From NCBI RefSeq assembly GCF_000184745.1, contig NC_014931.1:3782001-3846000 (forward strand): a stretch of 64,000 bases of DNA, read 5' to 3'. Numbering within the stretch: the stretch's first letter is position 1; every line of letters begins with the position of its first letter. Source of the stretch: Variovorax paradoxus EPS (GTDB lineage: Bacteria > Pseudomonadota > Gammaproteobacteria > Burkholderiales > Burkholderiaceae_C). Under the pieces are notes generated by a model that searched no databases, was not told the DNA's origin, and worked only from the letters and a program-made list of their open reading frames with translations. The position numbers were made by a program, and so were the translations under genes. Positions 60,151 through 64,000 of this stretch are shown one piece after another.

Positions 60151-62433
60151 ATGCACGTTCGAAAAGCGGCGCTCGCCGCCCTCCTCCTCTCCCTCTCGTC
60201 CGGCTTCCTTTCCCCCGCTTCAGCCGCCTCGGTTCCCGATGACCCCGCAGCTTCCGCCGCGGCGGACGCGCGCATCGAATCGCTGATCGCGCGCATGACC
60301 GTCGAGGAAAAGGCCGGCCAGCTGAGCCTCTACGGTCCTGCGGACATCGACACCCCCAACAACCCGCAGGCGGGCTGGCGCAACGGCCAGCAGGAGACGG
60401 CCGATGTGCGCGCCGGCCGCCTCACCGGCCTCTTCAACAACGCGGGCCTCGAAGGCAAGCGGCGGCTGCAGCAGATCGCGGTGCGCGAATCGCGCCTCGG
60501 CATTCCACTGATCTTCGGTGCCGACGTGATCCACGGCTTTCGCACGATCTTTCCGATGCCGCTGGCCGAGGCCTCCAGCTGGGAGCCCGCGCTGGCCGAG
60601 CGCACCACGCGCGCGGCTGCGGTCGAGGCCACGGCCGACGGCTTTCGCTGGACCTTCGCGCCGATGGTCGACATCGCGCGCGACGCACGCTGGGGCCGCG
60701 GCCTCGAAGGCGTGGGCGAGGACCCGTACCTCGCGCGACAGTTCGCTGCCGCGCGCGTGCGAGGCTTCCAGGGCAGCAATCTCTCGAACGCCGATTCGAT
60801 GCTCGCCACACCCAAGCACTTCGCGGCCTACGGCGCGGCCGAGGGCGGCCTGGACTACAGCGCGAGCGACATCTCCGAGCGCACGCTGCGCGAGGTCTAC
60901 CTGCCGCCGTTCCGCGCAGCCATCGATGCGGGCGCGCTCTCGGTCATGAGCGGCTTCAACGAGATCGCAGGCATCCCCTCGACCGCGAACCCCGCGCTGC
61001 TCACCGGCGTGCTGCGCGACGAATGGAAGTTCAAGGGCTTCGTGGTGTCCGACTACACCGCCGACGAGGAGCTCATCGAGCACGGCTACGCCGCCAACGG
61101 CCGCGAGGCCGCCAAGATGGCCTTCATGGCCGGCACCGACGTGAGCATGCAGAGCGGGCTCTACATGCGCCACCTGCCCGACCTCGTGGCCTCCGGCGAA
61201 GTGCCGATGGCGCGGCTCGACGAGGCGGTGCGCCGCGTGCTGCACGTCAAGCAGAAGCTGGGCCTCTTCGACGACCCGTTCCGCAACCTCGACGGACCGC
61301 CAGCCGCCCAGCGCGCCGAGAACCCCGAGTTCATCGCGCTCGCCCGCGAGGACGCGCGCCGCTCCATCGTCATGCTGAAGAACGAAGCCAAGCTGCTGCC
61401 GCTGCCCAAGGCCGGCACGAAGATCGCGCTGATCGGTCCGTTCTCCGAGGGCACGAAGGACCTGATGGGCTCCTGGAGCCTGTTCCCGGGCCAGTCGGCG
61501 CCGGTGGGCATCGACGAAGGCCTGCGCGCCGCATTGGGTCCCGACTCCTACGTGACGATCGCGCGCGGCTCGAACGTTGAATCGCCGCTGCCCGGCGGCA
61601 TCGAGGCCGCCGTGGCTGCCGCACGCGATGCCGACGTGGTGGTGCTGGCCATCGGCGAAAGCCAGAAGATGTCGGGCGAGTCGCGCTCGCGCAGCGACAT
61701 CGGCCTGCCGCAGCCGCAGCAGGATCTGGCCGAAGCCGTGGCCGCCACCGGCAAGCCGGTGGTCGTGCTCCTGAGCAACGGGCGCGCGATGGCGCTCAAG
61801 GGCGCGGTGCGCAATGCGCGCGCCATCCTCGTGACCTGGTTCCTCGGCGTGCAGACGGGCCACGCCATCGCCGACGTGGTGTTCGGCGACTTCAATCCTT
61901 CGGGCCGCCTGCCGGTGAGCTTTCCGCAGACTGCCGGCCAGGTGCCCTACTACTACGCCCACAAGCGCACCGGCCGGCCCTCGCCCGAAGGCGCGCCGGG
62001 CACGTCGTTCAAGACGCGCTATGTCGACGCGACGAACGAGGCGCTCTACCCCTTCGGCTTCGGCATCGGCTATGCGCCCGTGCGCTACGACAGCGTGGAG
62101 CTGAGCGAGGACCGCATGGGGATGGGCGACACGTTGCACGTGCGCGCCACCGTCACCAACACCGGCATGCGCGAGGCCGAGGAAGTGGTGCAGCTCTACC
62201 TCTCGGAACGCGCCGCGAGCGTGACGCGGCCGGTGCGCGAGCTCAAGGGCTTCCAGAAGGTGCGCATCGAGCCGGGCGCATCGAAGGTGGTCGAGTTCAC
62301 GCTCGCCGCGGCGGACATGGCCTTCATTGGCCGCGACATGAAGCCCGTGGTCGAACCGGGTGAGTTCGACCTGTGGGTCGCGCCTTCGGCTGCGAGCGGC
62401 ATCCGAAAGCGCTTCGTGCTCACCCGCGAGTGA
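60151..62433 (+). CDS. bglX: Periplasmic GH3 beta-glucosidase
   Basis: 760 residues: signal peptide (cleavage near ASA at 25), GH3 TIM barrel, GH3 C-terminal domain and fibronectin-III-like tail, the BglX layout. The nucleophile is Asp301 in FKGFVVSDYTADEEL; SRLGIPLIFGADVIHGF and MLATPKHFAAYGAAEGG are barrel motifs; IGESQKMSGESRSRSDIG holds the acid/base Glu. It hydrolyses terminal beta-glucosyl residues of oligosaccharides. ATG at 60151 follows TAGGAGG. Closest to the symporter gene by 91 bp, but no functional link is seen. Confidence 0.95.
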   Translation: MHVRKAALAALLLSLSSGFLSPASAASVPDDPAASAAADARIESLIARMTVEEKAGQLSLYGPADIDTPNNPQAGWRNGQQETADVRAGRLTGLFNNAGLEGKRRLQQIAVRESRLGIPLIFGADVIHGFRTIFPMPLAEASSWEPALAERTTRAAAVEATADGFRWTFAPMVDIARDARWGRGLEGVGEDPYLARQFAAARVRGFQGSNLSNADSMLATPKHFAAYGAAEGGLDYSASDISERTLREVYLPPFRAAIDAGALSVMSGFNEIAGIPSTANPALLTGVLRDEWKFKGFVVSDYTADEELIEHGYAANGREAAKMAFMAGTDVSMQSGLYMRHLPDLVASGEVPMARLDEAVRRVLHVKQKLGLFDDPFRNLDGPPAAQRAENPEFIALAREDARRSIVMLKNEAKLLPLPKAGTKIALIGPFSEGTKDLMGSWSLFPGQSAPVGIDEGLRAALGPDSYVTIARGSNVESPLPGGIEAAVAAARDADVVVLAIGESQKMSGESRSRSDIGLPQPQQDLAEAVAATGKPVVVLLSNGRAMALKGAVRNARAILVTWFLGVQTGHAIADVVFGDFNPSGRLPVSFPQTAGQVPYYYAHKRTGRPSPEGAPGTSFKTRYVDATNEALYPFGFGIGYAPVRYDSVELSEDRMGMGDTLHVRATVTNTGMREAEEVVQLYLSERAASVTRPVRELKGFQKVRIEPGASKVVEFTLAAADMAFIGRDMKPVVEPGEFDLWVAPSAASGIRKRFVLTRE

Positions 62434-62457
62434 GGCGCGAGCGAGCCGGGCGGCTTA

Positions 62458-62808
62458 CTACTCGCCGCTCGCCGTCGCGGAAGGCAGGTTCGCCGACGCC
62501 ACCGGCGGCTGCACCTGCGATTCGAGGATCTCGGTCGGATGCATCGCGTTGTTGGCGCGCACCGCCTCGGCCTGGACCTGCGCGCGGTCGGCGCCCGCGA
62601 CCGGTGCCTGCACCTGCGACTCGAGAACCTCGGTCGCATGAATGCCGGTGTTGGCCTGCATCGCGTCCGTGGCCACCGCATCGCGCGACAGGGTCGAATG
62701 GGACATCTGCGGATAGTCCGGATCGGCGAATCCGCTCGCATGCGCGAACGAGGCCAGCAGCATGGCCGGAGCGGCGGCGATGCAGAGGGTTGCGATACGC
62801 AATTTCAT
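62458..62808 (-). CDS. Small secreted DUF4148-like protein with internal repeat
   Basis: 116 residues: Sec signal peptide (MKLRIATLCIAAAPAMLLASFAHA) and a low-complexity mature part with an internal duplication, EVLESQVQAPVAGADRAQVQ and EILESQVQPPVASAN. At DNA level the copies 62510-62556 and 62609-62655 are 99 bp apart and nearly identical. Betaproteobacteria carry many DUF4148-type proteins with repeated RAQVQAEA or RAEV segments, often mislabelled. Function unknown. ATG at 62808 gives the signal peptide; upstream GGAGACACC fits a ribosome-binding site. Confidence 0.75.
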   Translation of the reverse strand: MKLRIATLCIAAAPAMLLASFAHASGFADPDYPQMSHSTLSRDAVATDAMQANTGIHATEVLESQVQAPVAGADRAQVQAEAVRANNAMHPTEILESQVQPPVASANLPSATASGE

Positions 62809-63080
62809 GGGTGTCTCCTGGAGTGATGGTCTTTTCACTCTAGGCCGGCCCACTTACGGGCCGGTGATGACTTGCTTAGACCTGTGTGAGAAGGCGCGCC
62901 GGGACGCACGCGCCTTCTCATCACGCGTTGCGTACTCAGCCGAACACGCCGGTGGCGGTGCGGCGGCCTTGGTGCCGGGGGATCGGGTCGTGCCGGGACT
63001 GCTGCTGTTGCGCTTCACTGGACGCGAGCCCAAATGCCCGTGGTGGCGGTCCGACGCACAGCGGCGCCGCACACACAAAC
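62809..63080. other. Gap between the two DUF4148-like genes with stable hairpins
   Basis: No gene found. It holds CCGGCCC/GGGCCGG (62845-62864) and a perfect 11-bp inverted repeat GAGAAGGCGCG (62888-62898) / CGCGCCTTCTC (62909-62919), neither followed by a T tract on either strand. They could be transcription-factor sites or RNA structures in the leader of the 62808 gene. Confidence 0.5.
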
Positions 63081-63105
63081 GAAAAAACGGACCCGAGGGT
63101 CCGTT
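63081..63105 (-). terminator. Intrinsic terminator of the second DUF4148-like gene
   Basis: On the minus strand AACGGACCC (63105-63097), loop CTC, GGGTCCGTT (63094-63086) continuing into a run of T residues to 63081. Lies 29 bp after the stop codon of the gene at 63134. Confidence 0.92.
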
Positions 63106-63133
63106 CTTCATGGTGCCGATCGGAGCGATCGGA

Positions 63134-63484
63134 TCAGAGGCCGGCTTGGCGGGTGAACGACACGCTGGGCTTCTTGTAGGCCTGCGGCACTTCGTCGCGG
63201 TAGAAGGCGCGGCGGTCGAGGCTGGCGAGCGGGTCGTGGGCCTTGGCAACGGCTTCGGCCTGGATGGTCGCGCGGTTCGCGGTCGAGGTGAAGGGTTGCG
63301 CACCGGCTGTGGCACCTTCGCCGTATTCGTTGCCGGCGCGTGCGGCGGCAACGGCTTGCGGAGCGACTTCAGCACGCGACACCGACGAGTTCACGGTGTG
63401 CACGCCGTCATAGGTTTCTGCTTGCGCACCGGCGGCAGCCAGGAGCGAGAGGGCAGCAGCAGCGAGGATCTTCGAGGCATTCAT
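63134..63484 (-). CDS. Small secreted DUF4148-like protein
   Basis: 116 residues: signal peptide (KILAAAALSLLAAAGAQA) then TYDGVHTVNSSVSRAEVAPQAV and TANRATIQAEAVAKAHDPLA, the segments common in DUF4148-type proteins of Variovorax and relatives, which are often mislabelled as SNF2 helicases. It has no enzymatic motif. The strong terminator and probable own promoter make it monocistronic. Expression is usually condition-dependent in the family. ATG at 63484 gives a normal signal peptide; the preceding GAAGGAGAT is a good ribosome-binding site. Confidence 0.82.
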   Translation of the reverse strand: MNASKILAAAALSLLAAAGAQAETYDGVHTVNSSVSRAEVAPQAVAAARAGNEYGEGATAGAQPFTSTANRATIQAEAVAKAHDPLASLDRRAFYRDEVPQAYKKPSVSFTRQAGL

Positions 63485-63635
63485 TTCAATCTCCTTCAAA
63501 CGGTTGGTTGGTGAGGAGAAGTTTGATCCTGAAGGCCTTCAAAAAACCGCCGCAAAATGAATCGCGGCGTTCACGAGATTGAAACAATCGGGGTTTGCAC
63601 CGAACCGCAATGCACCCCGATTTGCTACCGCGGCA

Positions 63636-63980
63636 CTAGTGCGAAATCATCCACGGCCGCTTCGACGGTGCGGCCTTGGCGCCATTCGGCGCGGTCACCG
63701 TCGCGCTGCGGCGGGACGATCCCGAGCAACAGCCGCAGCCCGCCGGGTGCTTGAAGCGCGCGTAGTCGCGGGAGCTTCCGGGCTCGTGCCGCGCGCGCTC
63801 GTTGGTCTCCATCGCACTGCGTGTGCCCGAGGCCATCAACGCGAGCCGCGGTGCGGCCGAAAGTACACGCGGCGAAGCGCATCCGCAGTCGGGGCACGCG
63901 GCCGGCTCGTCGCGCTGGCCCGAAGGCCGCAGCGCATCGAAGCCGCCGCACTGCCCGCAGGCGTAGTCGTAGGTCGGCAT
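63636..63980 (-). CDS. FmdB-family zinc-ribbon protein
   Basis: 114 residues. The start MPTYDYACGQCGGFDALRPS and CPDCGCASPRVLSAAPRLAL form the FmdB zinc ribbon (Cys8, Cys11 and Cys32, Cys35 approximately). The second half is longer than in most family members and has an extra HPAGCGCCSGS cluster near 78-88, which could bind another metal ion. FmdB-type genes often follow formamidase (fmdA); the upstream gene would lie beyond the window. Function: putative regulatory or metal-binding protein. A weak purine-rich stretch precedes the ATG at 63980. Confidence 0.86.
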   Translation of the reverse strand: MPTYDYACGQCGGFDALRPSGQRDEPAACPDCGCASPRVLSAAPRLALMASGTRSAMETNERARHEPGSSRDYARFKHPAGCGCCSGSSRRSATVTAPNGAKAAPSKRPWMISH

Positions 63981-64000
63981 GTTTTTTTCTTCAGCGCAGG

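Overview
The window is chromosomal DNA of a high-GC betaproteobacterium, most likely a Comamonadaceae member close to Variovorax. This rests on gene content and order (ribD-ribE-ribBX-ribH-nusB, ybgC-tolQRA, a ZTP riboswitch before glyA, TctDE beside TctBA, small DUF4148-like secreted proteins) and on uniformly GC-rich codon use; no database was searched. I see no insertion sequence, prophage, CRISPR array, rRNA or confident tRNA.

Layout. 1-4.7 kb: 5' part of cysS (minus strand), then a secreted TPR protein, two cyclophilins, lpxH and mtfA on the plus strand, closed by a strong palindromic terminator. 4.7-11.6 kb: two large minus-strand genes, a DUF349 protein with an RG-rich disordered segment and an AsmA-like DUF748 protein with an OmpA-like tail. 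11.6-12.2 kb: a 601-bp gap with a structured minus-strand leader or small RNA, a low-GC palindrome and a promoter for a lytic transglycosylase. 13-15 kb: ZTP riboswitch, glyA, nrdR. 15-22 kb: a minus-strand minor-pilin operon pilV-pilW-pilX-pilY1-pilE-fimT whose genes mostly overlap by 4 bp. 22-27.4 kb: divergent riboflavin operon with nusB and an aminotransferase. 27.4-31.8 kb: ybgC-tolQ-tolR-tolA, a terminator, then a class B penicillin-binding protein where tolB-pal might be expected.

31.9-38.3 kb holds the most unusual unit: an M48 metalloprotease overlapping by 4 bp a 1725-residue protein that combines a kinase-like N-terminal lobe, a DUF4011 segment, an SF1 helicase core and a C-terminal Vsr-like nuclease fold whose active site looks altered. 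It is followed by an YgiW-type OB-fold protein, dnaE, trhO, the TctDE two-component system with TctBA transporter subunits (no TctC here), and a conserved small protein. 48.4-52.3 kb is a redox/stress block (two pirins, a flavodoxin-like protein, DoxX) divergent from a LysR regulator.

52-64 kb: an FAD amine-oxidase-like protein, gluQ, trmB, a TonB-domain lipoprotein, a Tat-type ABC substrate-binding protein, a Crp/Fnr regulator divergent (with a perfect palindrome between) from an HD-domain protein resembling PhnZ-type diiron oxygenases, a class II aldolase, a BASS-type symporter, a GH3 beta-glucosidase, two small DUF4148-like secreted proteins and an FmdB-type zinc-ribbon protein. Most of the window is housekeeping; the helicase/protease pair, the HD/aldolase locus and the structured leader are the parts least explained by known systems.
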